Assembly: GCF_001661345.1 (NCBI RefSeq)
Contig: NW_017962919.1
Location: 310,001-374,000 of the forward strand
Reading direction: 5' to 3'
Source of the DNA: Ascoidea rubescens DSM 1968
Taxonomy: Eukaryota; Ascomycota; Saccharomycetes; Ascoideales; Ascoideaceae
DNA: 64,000 nucleotides
Part shown: positions 18,294 to 28,396 of the stretch, one piece after another
How positions within the stretch are numbered: position 1 is the stretch's first letter
Layout: each line of letters begins with the position of its first letter
Translations under genes and position numbers: made by a program
Notes under the pieces: generated by a model
The model's input: the letters and a program-made list of their open reading frames with translations, nothing else
Told to the model about the DNA's origin: nothing
The model's database searches: none

Positions 18294-20537
18294 TCAATCA
18301 TGAACATCCTTTAAATCATTTCGTTCTGTTTTCATCAACTCTCTTAGAGCCATGGTAGCATATGAACTAACGCCAAGTTTCATCTTCAATATCACAGCTA
18401 CTCTACTACCAATTGGTGAGTTATTTTCATCACTTTTTTGAGGTAATATTTGAATAGACTCAACCTGTTTGTCTGAATTGTTTTGCTTCAATCTTAAGAT
18501 TTCCAAGTCAGTTAATAGCAACTGTTCAATTGGATTTTCATATTTTCTAATAAAGTATTCTAGATCTTTAGGTTTGGTTATCAAATGACGATAGCTTCCA
18601 GCAAATGAAAACTCTCGTACATTTCTGGACATATTGAATGGATCCAATCCGTCCTTTGCCATCACATCAACATAAACTTGTTTTAATTTTTCATTCTCAG
18701 GATACACAATATCAAATCCGGGTGTTGGTAAAACCACATCATATATTGTTTTTTCGCCCTTTTCGATTTCTTCTTGAGTTACAGCTCTTGCTCTAATAAA
18801 CTGTTCAGGTCGAACATCTTCTTCAAAGTCAATCTTTTTATCAATATCTTTGTCATCTGAATTACTAGCTATCACCAAATCTCCAGGAACAATTTCAAAC
18901 CCGAAAAGTTCAATTCTTTTGCTTGCAACATTGTTCCAAACAAAACTTTGATACGCATGCCCATACATTATTCTTAGATTTCTAGGAATCTTCATAATAG
19001 CCTTGAAATAAGAATCCGAAGTAAAATTGCCATCGTCTGATCTTAACCCATTGAGACTAAGAGTCTTGAGAATCATAGACTCAGCAACACACTTTTTGGG
19101 CATCTTTCTGAATGCTAATTGCGGGTCTCTAGATTCACTCCATACCCTTCTTGCTTCAACAGATTCCGGTAAAACTAAATCTTGTTCGGATAATATTAAT
19201 TCACAAACACCTTCCCAATCTCCTAGTAGTAGTTTGACTCCAACTTCATGAGTAGATATTGAAAAGGTTCCGAATCTTTGCATTCCATAATAATTAATGA
19301 AACCTTTGTTTTTAAGAGTGCTCATGGAAGACTCAATAACCTTGTAAATGTCCTTATCATCTTTGCCTGAATCGATTAGCCTGGCATCTCTAATAGTTAT
19401 TATAAACTCATTACCATTTAAATCACCCAAATTCAAAGAATTATCACTGTAACTGAACGAACCTAATCGGATACCTTTAAGAATTCTATTTAATCCATTG
19501 ACTCTATCAACCCTGATTTTATTGATACTGGCTCGTTGGACAGTAACGCCTCTTCTGTCTTTTGTTCCGGCATATCTAATAGCTTTTGATGGAATTCTAA
19601 GAAATTTGGATAGTAAAGCAGCAACCTCCATTGTTTCTTTATTTTCTTTAAAGATTGAAAAATGTAGATAAGCTTTTTGAGGACCCAATCCATAATCATT
19701 TACAATTGGTTTAGCTCTATTCACTCTACCTCTGGAGTTCGAGTTTGCTAGACTTATTTTGAAGGTGTTGTTTGAGGTTGTTGCCGTTTCTAGTTTCCCA
19801 TTAAATACTCTTCTTAATGTTTGATGTATTGTGCTGCGCTCTGATTTATCATCATAGTGGGTTTCTGTTTCAAAACTTTGCCCAACTGTCAAAAGATTAT
19901 TGATTTTTTCCAAATTTTCACTTCCAATTAAATTTATAACTTCCTCTTTGTCCTCTTCTGATATTTCAGATACTTTGGGGTTGTTTTTTGAAAGTGTAGA
20001 GGCACCTGCTGCAGTTCCATCATTATTCTTTTCTTCCAAAAGTTTTTTTCTTTCTGCCGCTTTTTTAGCTTTACGATCTTCAATTGGAAATCCTTCATCT
20101 ACTAAATGAACCACCTTGTCATTTGTATCAATTTCATTCACCAAGAAATCACTGTAACGTTCCTTTAGGATGCCTGTAAATGGATTGATATCATTTGAAA
20201 CAAATTTGGTGATACCAACATCTGATTCATTGATACCAACAATCGTTTTCTTGCGTTGAAATTCCTTAATTTTTTCTCTTTGTTTGTCTTCAACAGGTGT
20301 GTCTGAATTCTTCTTTGAATTATCAAGAATCAATTTGATATCCTCTTCTGAGGAGTTTTCGTTCAATTGGCTTTTTTTGCCATGAGCCTCTAACTTTACC
20401 TTTTTAGTTTCTTTGTTCTCAAGTCCAGAATCATTGTCATCGAGTTTATGAGATTGTTTGAGAGAGATGAAGTCTTCATTTCCAAATTGCTTCACCGAGT
20501 CATTGAGATCACCTATTTCTTTGTTTTCAGATGTCAT
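18294..20537 (-). CDS. PUS7: tRNA/RNA pseudouridine synthase Pus7 (TruD family)
   Basis: 747 aa from the ATG at 20537-20535 (MTSENKEIGDL). The frame upstream has no ATG. Pus7 makes pseudouridine in U2 snRNA (position 35), 5S rRNA, tRNA position 13 and mRNAs. Conserved blocks in order: SDVGITKFVS and YSDFLVNEID near the N-terminus; AIRYAGTKDRRGVTVQR, where the Asp of GTKDRR is the catalytic nucleophile of the family; LNLGDLNGNEF; GFINYYGMQRFGTFSISTHE; MKIPRNLRIMYGHAYQSFVWN; VVLPTPGFD; and a C-terminal SYATMALRELMK. These follow the order in S. cerevisiae Pus7. The N-terminal 100 residues are an acidic, Lys-rich extension. I found no CTG codon in the whole gene. It shares a 250-bp divergent promoter with PRP46, another RNA-processing gene. 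Confidence 0.96.
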   Translation of the reverse strand: MTSENKEIGDLNDSVKQFGNEDFISLKQSHKLDDNDSGLENKETKKVKLEAHGKKSQLNENSSEEDIKLILDNSKKNSDTPVEDKQREKIKEFQRKKTIVGINESDVGITKFVSNDINPFTGILKERYSDFLVNEIDTNDKVVHLVDEGFPIEDRKAKKAAERKKLLEEKNNDGTAAGASTLSKNNPKVSEISEEDKEEVINLIGSENLEKINNLLTVGQSFETETHYDDKSERSTIHQTLRRVFNGKLETATTSNNTFKISLANSNSRGRVNRAKPIVNDYGLGPQKAYLHFSIFKENKETMEVAALLSKFLRIPSKAIRYAGTKDRRGVTVQRASINKIRVDRVNGLNRILKGIRLGSFSYSDNSLNLGDLNGNEFIITIRDARLIDSGKDDKDIYKVIESSMSTLKNKGFINYYGMQRFGTFSISTHEVGVKLLLGDWEGVCELILSEQDLVLPESVEARRVWSESRDPQLAFRKMPKKCVAESMILKTLSLNGLRSDDGNFTSDSYFKAIMKIPRNLRIMYGHAYQSFVWNNVASKRIELFGFEIVPGDLVIASNSDDKDIDKKIDFEEDVRPEQFIRARAVTQEEIEKGEKTIYDVVLPTPGFDIVYPENEKLKQVYVDVMAKDGLDPFNMSRNVREFSFAGSYRHLITKPKDLEYFIRKYENPIEQLLLTDLEILRLKQNNSDKQVESIQILPQKSDENNSPIGSRVAVILKMKLGVSSYATMALRELMKTERNDLKDVHD

Positions 20538-20786
20538 TAGTGATATGTCTATGCAATAAAACAAGAAATAGTAGGATTATTGGCGATTTTCTTTTCGAAT
20601 TGCATTGTGAAAGAATAAAAAGTGCTGAAGAGAAGAAAATTTTCAAATCTGCGATTGTCTGCATTATCTACATATATACACATTTTCCGTAGCAGTGGTT
20701 TTATTCTGGAAAAATAATTTTGTAATCAACTGAAAAAAAACAAGTAAATTTTGGTAAATTCATGCCTTTGAGATATTGTTGGCAGG

Positions 20787-22127
20787 ATGGTATTAGTTGA
20801 GGACTATGATCTGTTATTGAGAACATTGAGAAAGAGAACTTCGATGTTGTTTGAAGGAGATGAGAACGAAACAGACTCAATGGTCCCTTCAAGACACCAT
20901 GAATCTCACAAGCTATATCTTGCATCGAAATTGAAATCAAATTATGGATTTAGGAGAAAACGAGTTTTATTGAGCAACGATAAACCTGAGATTGGTGGAA
21001 ACCTGGAGTCTGGTGCATTGGTCAAATTTGGAGATGCAACATCGTTTGTAGGTCTCAATAGTTTAGCAGTGATACAGAGCAACAAGGTCAATTTGCTAAA
21101 ACATGCTATTGAAAATAATGACGATCTTACAGAAGCAAAGGAGGAAATATTTGATGTAACCGAATTGGTGAGAAACCAAAGATTAAACTCCAGAAGAAAA
21201 TCAAAAGCACATCCTAATTGGAAGCTACTATCGGTTATAGTTGGACATTCAGGCTGGGTTCGATCGTTGGCTGTTGAGCCAGACAACCAGTGGTTTGCAT
21301 CTGGATCAGTTGATTCAACCATGAAAATATGGGATTTAGCGTCCAGAAAATTGAAGTTGACTTTGACTGGTCATATCATGGCTGTTAGGGATATCAAAAT
21401 ATCAGACAGACATACATATATGTTTTCTTGTTCTGAGGATAAGACTGTGAAATGCTGGGATTTGGAGAAGAACAAAATTATTAGAGACTATCATGGGCAC
21501 TTATCGGCAGTTTACTCGATGGATATCCACCCAACGTTAGACATTATTGCCACTGGTGGAAGAGATGCCTCAGTCAGAGTTTGGGATATAAGATCAAGAA
21601 TTCCAATCTTTGTATTAACAGGCCATCGAAGCAATGTTACTAATGTGAAATGCAGATCTACAGATCCTCAGATTATCAGCACTTCAATGGATGGTACCAC
21701 CAGACTTTGGGATCTCAAAGCTGGGAAAACCATAAAAACATTAACATACCATCAAAAGAGTATTAGGGGCTTTGCTGTGAATCCAGTTGATGACACATTT
21801 GTCACAGCTTCTTCGGGCGAAATCAAGCATTTCAAGTTCCCTGAGGGGGATTTTATTCAGGATTTTACTCCTAACCATGATTCAATCATCAACACTTTGT
21901 CGGTAAATGGCGATGATGAAATCTTGTTCAGCGGTGGAGACGATGGCTCAATGTGCTTCTATGACTGGAACAGTGGAACTCAGTTTCAGAAAATGCAAAC
22001 CACCAAAATGCCAGGTTCTATTGAATCAGAAAGTGGTATCTTTACCTCATGTTTTGACAAAACTGGCTTGAGATTGATAACAGGTGAAGCTGATAAAACC
22101 GTCAAAATCTGGGGCCCTGAGGTTTAA
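20787..22127 (+). CDS. PRP46: Spliceosomal WD40 protein Prp46 (PLRG1)
   Basis: 446 aa. Prp46 is a core member of the Prp19 complex (NTC), needed for spliceosome activation and both steps of splicing. After an N-terminal arm of about 145 residues, seven WD40 repeats form the propeller. It begins [20 protein letters not shown] and passes through [39 protein letters not shown] and GTTRLWDL. It ends in [20 protein letters not shown], which is nearly identical to the yeast and human proteins. Only two CTG codons are present (near 20810 and 21003), both in the non-conserved N-terminal arm, so a Ser reading there cannot be ruled out. Start: single ATG after GGCAGG. PRP19 of the same complex is encoded at about 50-52 kb. 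Confidence 0.96.
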   Translation: MVLVEDYDLLLRTLRKRTSMLFEGDENETDSMVPSRHHESHKLYLASKLKSNYGFRRKRVLLSNDKPEIGGNLESGALVKFGDATSFVGLNSLAVIQSNKVNLLKHAIENNDDLTEAKEEIFDVTELVRNQRLNSRRKSKAHPNWKLLSVIVGHSGWVRSLAVEPDNQWFASGSVDSTMKIWDLASRKLKLTLTGHIMAVRDIKISDRHTYMFSCSEDKTVKCWDLEKNKIIRDYHGHLSAVYSMDIHPTLDIIATGGRDASVRVWDIRSRIPIFVLTGHRSNVTNVKCRSTDPQIISTSMDGTTRLWDLKAGKTIKTLTYHQKSIRGFAVNPVDDTFVTASSGEIKHFKFPEGDFIQDFTPNHDSIINTLSVNGDDEILFSGGDDGSMCFYDWNSGTQFQKMQTTKMPGSIESESGIFTSCFDKTGLRLITGEADKTVKIWGPEV

Positions 22128-22355
22128 GCTTTGGATCATGTGATTTTGGTGCTTCTTCTAGTGCATTTGGTGCTTTTGCTGCTTTTACTGCTTTTGTGTC
22201 TGGAATAATGGAAAAAGTGCAGTGGAAGGATGTCATACTCCAAAGAGTTTATATGGTTTTGTTTCTTATATTTTTCAACAACTGGCTTAGTTATGTTTTT
22301 TATCTGCTATTTCTAAAATCATAAAATATTAAGAGTATTGCTATATATTTTGGCT

Positions 22356-23933
22356 ATGTTTCGTCAGTTAACTGTCATTGAAGGAGAAAATAATAAAGGT
22401 GGTCTTCTAGCTGGAGTGTCAGCAAATAATGGCACTTTTCAATCTAATAGTGCATTAGCTGCTGGTGTAGTTGGTGTTCCACCACAATCAAATAACCCCA
22501 ACACTGCTACATTCACAATTCATCCTTCTAGTCGTTCGAGAATTCCTTCATTGTCAAGTTTTCTAGGTGACCAGAACAACAATTCTACAAACAACAATAT
22601 AAATAATATAAATATCAATAATAGTAACAACAAAAATAGTAATCACAAAAATAACAACAACGGCAATAATAAAGAAAAAATCGGTATAAGAAAGTTGGCT
22701 AAGGCTTACACAAGAAGTTTTGTTAATTGGAATGATAACACTTTAGCACCTGCCTCCAATAACGATAACAATAACTCTTTGAATACCATAACTGCAAAGC
22801 TAAATGCCATGGATTCTATTGGAAGGCATCGTAGAAAATCCAGGGTCCCAACAGGAAACCCCAAATCAATTGTGTTTGATATGCATGATAGAAAAGAAGA
22901 AGCTTCAGTAAAATTGGAAATATTGAGTACAAGTGAATGCAACATTAAAAATGGTTTTCAAAACAATGAGCATAAAAAGAGCACAATGAAAAATAGATCA
23001 TATTTGGGAAAAAATGAAAATAGTTTAAATATGAATACCATGAATTCAAATTCAACTGGTAAAGTTTTAACCTCCAAGCATACATGCATTTAAACATTTC
23101 AATTTGGATCAATCTTCTAACTTTTTTGTCTTTTTTGTCTTTTTTTGTTTTTTTGTTTTTTTGTTTTTTTATTTTTTTGTTTTTTTGTTTTTTTGTTTTT
23201 TTTTGTTTTTTTTGTTTTCACAGCAGGCCCACAGTTGCACTTGAATAATTTTAATGACAGGAGAATAGTTATTGTAAAGGAAATTCCTCGGAAAACTGGG
23301 TTGATTACACTATTGTCATATATATGTGGAGGACCACTTGAACGTATTGTTGTATATTCAACCGGCGCTATCAATGTCAACACAGGAAAGAAAAACATGT
23401 ATCCAATAAATTCAGTGGAATTACATTACATGTATTCTAAAGACGCTGAAAGCTTTATGAAGTATAGTCAAACTGGTTTGTTTGTTGTTAGTGGGCGCCA
23501 TTTAAAAACAGAATGGGCTAGTAGGGATGATCACAATCTCGAAGACCACAACTATTCTTATCATGCAACAATTCCCAGTCCATTGTTAGAACAACTAAAA
23601 TTTGGTGCCAGAAGATGCTTAATTCTCAAAAAAGAAGTCAATCATGGAGGTTCTTCTACTTCTACTCGTCATTATCCATCACCAAGAAGCCATTTTTCGG
23701 AATTAGATATCAAGGAAATCAAAGAAGATTTTGGTAGATTTGGATCAATGGTTGAAGTTGTGCCAATTATCTCTAAAAAATTGGGTCTTTCGATAAATTA
23801 TTTTGATGTGAGATCAGCCATATTGGCCAAGGAGGCCTTTGATAATAAAAACTCATCGTTTAGAAGAAAATATTATGATTGGAACGTATGGTTTGGTAAG
23901 GATCCAACAGATAAAAGTTGTATTCCACTTTGA
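22356..23933 (+). CDS. Spliced Asn-rich protein with possible RRM-like C-terminal domain
   Basis: Two exons: 22356-23058 and 23224-23933, giving 470 aa. The intron (23059-23223) starts GTAAAG. It has a TTCTAAC branch site at about 23113-23119, then about 95 bases of nearly pure T with spaced G's, and ends in the tandem acceptor CAGCAG. The phase agrees: G plus CA makes an Ala codon, and reading continues STAGPQLHLNN. Exon 1 encodes a disordered Asn-rich region with a basic RHRRKSR motif. Exon 2 encodes a folded part. IVIVKEIPRKTGLITLL plus LERIVVY looks like the start of one RRM-like unit. FGRFGSMVEVVPI with LSINYFDVRSAILAKEAF looks like a second, as in Nab6-type RNA-binding proteins. The exact orthologue is not recognised. 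The ATG at 22356 is used because codons upstream in frame lack an ATG. Confidence 0.72.
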
Positions 23934-24247
23934 AATCAAAGATGAGATGACTTTTATTCATAAAGGAACGAAAAAGAAATCAAAATGAGTATAATAATGA
24001 TGATAATAATAATAAATATATAAAATATTATATTTATTAAAAGATAAAATAAATATTCCCAAAGTAAATCAGGATATTTGGTTTTCCTTGGGTCCTCATA
24101 AAACTAAGCATTATAGTATCTGTCTGTAACACTACCACAGCTTCTTCCAGTGCAATAAGCAATATGAACATTCGGGGTATATACTAATCTGTTATTTACA
24201 AGAACAAAAAACAATCTTACTCGCTGAAAACAAAATGAAAACAGTAA
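23934..24247. other. Convergent intergenic region
   Basis: About 310 bases between the RRM-like gene and COX16 (stops facing each other). It has an AT-rich ATAATAATAAT stretch near 23995-24050. Nothing else is recognised. Confidence 0.4.
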
Positions 24248-24607
24248 TCACCAGACATTTTCAGATTCACCTTTAAATCGTTTAACCCTTACAGGTTCCC
24301 AGTCCTGCTCTCCCAAACCCTGTAGTTTGTAATACTCTTCTTTTATATCTACCTTTCTCCTTTGTTTGGTCAATTTTTCCAAATCATGTTCGGAAAACTC
24401 CTGGGCTCTTCTATCAGCTCTTTCGAATTTCACTTTGAGCAAGTCTTCCAAAATGTAATTTCCATAAAGAACCAAGCCAAAAAATGGCAAGCCTAAAAAT
24501 ATAAAAGGCCTCTTCTTGAGTTGGGACTGGTATTTCCCAATAAAACTCTTCTCGTGCTTTAGTTGCTGGCTCTTGCTCCTAAATGTCTTTGCTCCAAATG
24601 CTCCCAT
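24248..24607 (-). CDS. COX16: Cytochrome c oxidase assembly protein Cox16
   Basis: 119 aa, the usual size. Cox16 is a single-span inner-mitochondrial-membrane protein needed to assemble cytochrome c oxidase, acting in Cox1/Cox2 module building. The N-terminal matrix-side motif FRSKSQQLKHEKSFIGKYQS matches the yeast protein almost residue for residue. The transmembrane span is at about residues 33-52 (FIFLGLPFFGLVLYGNYI). The conserved tail has RRKVDIKEEYYKLQGLGEQD, then WEPVRV and GESENVW at the C-terminus. It is divergent from TIM9, with 203 bp between the two ATGs, so the two mitochondrial genes share a promoter. Confidence 0.96.
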   Translation of the reverse strand: MGAFGAKTFRSKSQQLKHEKSFIGKYQSQLKKRPFIFLGLPFFGLVLYGNYILEDLLKVKFERADRRAQEFSEHDLEKLTKQRRKVDIKEEYYKLQGLGEQDWEPVRVKRFKGESENVW

Positions 24608-24810
24608 GTTCTAGGTCGTCACTGATCTGATGAGTGATGAGTGATGAGTGATGAGTGAAGAGAAAGCTTCGGAAAGACTTCAATAGAAGGTGATTTCGAT
24701 CTGAGCAAAGGCCGGGCAATGAAAGATTTTTTCACTTTTTGGAAGAGAAGGCGAGTTTTGAGCCTCAGAAGAAGACAAAACAGTGAACAACAGCAGATAC
24801 GTTGGTCGAG
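24608..24810. promoter_or_regulatory. Bidirectional promoter of COX16 and TIM9
   Basis: 203 bases between divergent ATGs. It includes four direct copies of the heptamer GATGAGT at about 24628-24656, close to the COX16 start. The repeated TGAGTGATGAG core resembles spaced bZIP half-sites, but that is speculative. Confidence 0.45.
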
Positions 24811-25137
24811 ATGGAGCAGTTGAACAGAGCAGAGGCCCAGGAGTTCCAGAAGACGATAGAGCAGAAGCAACAGAGGGATTTCATGAATGTAAGTGTTCTG
24901 TTCCCGTTGAAAAGAAGCGACCATGACCAACTAACAGTTTTGTAACAGCTATATGCCTCAGTTGTCCAACGATGCTTTATGGACTGTGTGAACGACTTCA
25001 CTGCAAAGAATCTTACGGAAAGAGAGCTTGGTTGTATCGAAAGATGTACTGAAAAGCTAATGAAGCATACTGAAAAAGTGGGTCAGAAATTCCAAGAGGA
25101 TAACCAAAAGATAATGGAAATGCAAATGGAAGAATAG
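24811..25137 (+). CDS. TIM9: Mitochondrial intermembrane-space chaperone Tim9, spliced
   Basis: Exons 24811-24888 and 24949-25137 give 88 aa. The 60-nt intron has GTAAGT at its 5' end, ACTAAC as branch site at about 24930-24935, and AACAG at its 3' end, in phase 0. Exon 1 encodes MEQLNRAEAQEFQKTIEQ and runs to FMN; exon 2 begins LYASVVQRCFMDCVNDF. The two twin CX3C motifs (CFMDC and CIERC) form the intramolecular disulfides of the small-Tim family. The helix between them (VNDFTAKNLTERELG) and KHTEKVGQKFQE match Tim9 rather than Tim10, Tim8 or Tim13. With Tim10 it forms the hexamer that carries hydrophobic precursors to TIM22 and SAM. Confidence 0.95.
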
Positions 25138-25827
25138 ACCACATTGAACATATAAGGTACTTGAGACCCATCGACAAAAACAACTGCTTTCTACTGGTTT
25201 ATTGTGTATATAATGTTAACTGTTATGAATTTTGATGATGAGAGGAACTCTTTTTTTGTTTTGTAAAATTATTTATGGCTGATGTAACCAAAGAAAATGA
25301 ATAGTAGAAATTTCAACATCAAGACAATTGATCAAAAACTACCAAAAACTACCAAAAACTTATAAATTTGTGATTCTTTTGTTTTTGTTGTGCTGGATAA
25401 ATGTATAACTTAAATCTGAAAACCAAACATCACTGGGGAAATTTGAACATTATACAGAACTAAAACTGAAACTGAAAATAAAATTAACATTAAAATTCTA
25501 CCCAATGTCAAAATCAAAATCAACTAAAAGTAAACCTTGGTATAAAGATCAATATTAAGTAAATAAATAAATAAATAGATAAATAAATTAATAAATAAAT
25601 TAGTGAATAAAAACATCCTATCCTTAAAGAACTAAAAGAAACTAAAGAAAGATTAAAAATATTTGAATTTTTAAAGCAAATTGATTAGTCTGCAAATCAT
25701 GTATTCCAATGGTATTATTTTGTTGATCATCCTAAATTATACAACATTAAATAAAATGCTTTCAAGATTTCTTAATTTTTGTGTGGTTGTGAAAATTGAG
25801 ATTATTTTGAAAAAAAAAAATTGTAAG

Positions 25828-25862
<35 letters not shown>

Positions 25863-26176
25863 AAAACACATTAAAAGCATAAGATAATATTTCGAAAGAA
25901 TTAAGTAAAATTACACGAGCTAATTAAGTAGTACATTGAAATGATAAAGCATTGAAAATCAAAGTAAAAATCAATAGTAATAAACCAATATTTGATGATA
26001 AATAATCAAAGTAAAAAACAAAAAAAAAATATGATGACAAAAAAATATGAAAACAAGAAAAAGAAAACAGAAAATAGAGAAGAGAGAAGAGAGAAGGGAA
26101 AAAAAGAAAGGAAAAAAAAGGAGAGAAGAAGAAGTTTTTAAATATAAATTTAACAGGTTATAGTATTTATAAGTAA
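25138..26176. other. AT-rich intergenic region with AAAT microsatellites
   Basis: About 1 kb between the converging TIM9 and FlbD-like genes. It holds AAAT arrays at about 25556-25603 and 25827-25863, an ACCAAAAACT-type triplicate near 25336-25365, and a purine-rich GAGAGAAGA tract at about 26075-26130. No gene is recognised. Confidence 0.5.
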
Positions 26177-28108
26177 TTAATGCTCCAATAAATTTGCAAT
26201 TGAAATTTTCCTTCTATTTTCATTAATTTTGTCGCCTTCTGTTTTGCTTTTAGAAGAGGCAGAATTGCTAGCATCACGAACTGGGTCGTATCCTTTATGA
26301 AGAGGTGAGGCCTTTGGAGATGCCTTTTGAGAAAATGGGGAACCGAAATTCACAGGTTTGAACTGCAAAGGATCCACACTGTTGTTTCCGTAATTATTTG
26401 TCTTTTTGTTATAATTAATATTGCTATTGAATTGGATTTTTGAATTTTGAAAAGAGGGAGAGGGCGAGCCACTTTGGTTAGCTGAATAAATTTGGCTGTT
26501 GTTGTTTGCAAGGGGAGAGCTATTGAATTGAAAAGTTGATTTTGCAAATGGAGACGAGGCATTTGGAGCAATGTTGTTGTTGTTGTTGTTGGCTAAATTT
26601 TGTTGTTGGTTTGAGGTAGATTGTACAGGGTTAGAAAACGAGAAACTTTGTTTGAATAATCCGGTTTGTTGTATTTGAGGAAGAGCATTTGGAGTATTAT
26701 AATCTGGGGAGAAGTTGTTGTTTGAGGATAGTGGGCCCAATCTTGAAATGCCTTGGTTTTGCTGATTTAAAGGAGGGACGAGAGAACCGGATATTGAATA
26801 TCTTGGAGCAGAAGAGTTTTGTGAGTTTAAAAAGTTTGGAAAGTAATCTGGAGCCAATGAGGGTCTTCTTGATTCTGAGTTGACCTCGTTTGACATGATT
26901 GCGATTGAATTTGTTCTTGAGTAGGAATTCGGGTTTAGGTAATTATTTGGGATGTTGTTTGTGTTGGCGGTATTGAGATTATTGTACATTGGGTTAATAT
27001 TGTCTATTTTGTCTTGGTTCATGGATGGTACAGTTGCAGTTGAGTGTCTTCTGAAAGTTGATGGATCTTCGATTAGTCTTCTTTTGCTTGAAGGTGGTGG
27101 TTGTAGATCATTATTGTTGTTTTTAGTGTATGATTGGGAAGGCATTTGGTTTGCATTAAGATCCATAGAACTTCGACTTGAGTATAATCGATTAGAAAAA
27201 GCAGGAGGCTGTGAGTGTATTAGTGGATCGATGTGCTTATTATTATTGTTATTGTTATTGTTATTGTTATTGTTGCTGTTGCTGTTGCTGCCAAATAGAT
27301 CAGTTTTAAAATTGAAATTTGAAACCTGTGGGAGTTGAGGAAGAGGAGGAATATTTTGCTGAAGATTGTTTTGTATTATTGAGGAAGGAGGGAGATGAGA
27401 AGAGCGACGAGTGAGATAGTTTGAGTTTGGGTTGACAGAGAGTTGTTGAAGCTGGTGTTGTTGTTGTAGGTTTGCTTGAGCCGAAGCTCTTCTTCTTCTG
27501 TTGGCACCACCATTCCACCAGTTTTTGATAGCGTTATCAGATCTGCCATTAAGATGTCTGGCGATTTCAGCCCATTTTTTGCCATATTTGGAGACCAATT
27601 GTTCGATATAGGCGCCTTCTTCGGGGGTTATTGGAGTTCTGTTCAAGGTTGGTTTGAGGTTCTGGTGGTATCTCTCTCTACATTGTTTTGGGGTTCTTGT
27701 GCCTAGGTATTTTGATATTTGGACCCAATTGCTAGGGCCATATTTTTCGATTAGTAGTAGTAAGTTTTGGTCTTCTTGGGGAGCCCAGGGTCCTCTTTTT
27801 GTTGAGGGGTCCTTCTGGGTTGAGTTTAAAGAGGAGGATGAGTTTTTTGTTGACAAGGATTTTGGTTGAATTTTTGGGTGGTATTGGGAATAACTAGGCG
27901 ACGAGGAAGAGGAAGAGGATACGATGGACGATGGAAGCGAAGGTAAATTGTGGGAGCTGTTGGTGTTGATGTAAGGGTTGTGTGATAGAGTGGGAAGTTG
28001 GTTTTGGTTTCGGTTTTGGGAAAACTGTTGAAATTGAATTGAAGGCAAAGAGGTATTTGAGGAAGATTGTTGGGAAGGGATGGAGGAGTAGTTTGAATTG
28101 TAGTTCAT
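26177..28108 (-). CDS. R2R3-Myb transcription factor, FlbD-like
   Basis: 643 aa from the ATG at 28108-28106 (MNYNSNYSSIPSQQ); no ATG lies upstream in frame. Two adjacent Myb/SANT repeats sit at about residues 103-205. The first includes RGPWAPQEDQNLLLLIEKYG with CRERYHQNLKP. The second includes ITPEEGAYIEQLVSKYGKKW and ends SDNAIKNWWNG, followed by a basic patch (NRRRRA). The regularly spaced Trp and the sequence around the second repeat match FlbD-type fungal Myb proteins, which control conidiation and development in filamentous fungi; Bas1-like and Dot6-like proteins are less close. The rest is Asn/Ser/Gln-rich and disordered, with an Asn run near residues 275-290 (27240-27290), a typical activation-region composition. 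The unusually long upstream region, with many short repeats, would fit complex regulation of a developmental regulator. Confidence 0.85.
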   Translation of the reverse strand: MNYNSNYSSIPSQQSSSNTSLPSIQFQQFSQNRNQNQLPTLSHNPYINTNSSHNLPSLPSSIVSSSSSSSPSYSQYHPKIQPKSLSTKNSSSSLNSTQKDPSTKRGPWAPQEDQNLLLLIEKYGPSNWVQISKYLGTRTPKQCRERYHQNLKPTLNRTPITPEEGAYIEQLVSKYGKKWAEIARHLNGRSDNAIKNWWNGGANRRRRASAQANLQQQHQLQQLSVNPNSNYLTRRSSHLPPSSIIQNNLQQNIPPLPQLPQVSNFNFKTDLFGSNSNSNNNNNNNNNNNNKHIDPLIHSQPPAFSNRLYSSRSSMDLNANQMPSQSYTKNNNNDLQPPPSSKRRLIEDPSTFRRHSTATVPSMNQDKIDNINPMYNNLNTANTNNIPNNYLNPNSYSRTNSIAIMSNEVNSESRRPSLAPDYFPNFLNSQNSSAPRYSISGSLVPPLNQQNQGISRLGPLSSNNNFSPDYNTPNALPQIQQTGLFKQSFSFSNPVQSTSNQQQNLANNNNNNIAPNASSPFAKSTFQFNSSPLANNNSQIYSANQSGSPSPSFQNSKIQFNSNINYNKKTNNYGNNSVDPLQFKPVNFGSPFSQKASPKASPLHKGYDPVRDASNSASSKSKTEGDKINENRRKISIANLLEH

Positions 28109-28365
28109 TTTTTGTATGGAAAAAAAACCAAAAAACAACAGTAAATAAAGGTTTTGTTAAAAAAAAAAAAAAAAAACGTTTTATAGTTGTATTTTGGATA
28201 AAGGTAAACTTTAGACAATAAAGTAATTGAAGATTAGTTTTTGGTTAATAATGGAAAATAGTGGGAAATAGTGGAAAATAGTGAGTTGTGTCTTGATAAG
28301 AGAAATCAACAAATCAATTAATTATATAGTGAGTAAAAAGGTTTAAGAAGGATAGTTTTTTTTTC

Positions 28366-28396
<31 letters not shown>

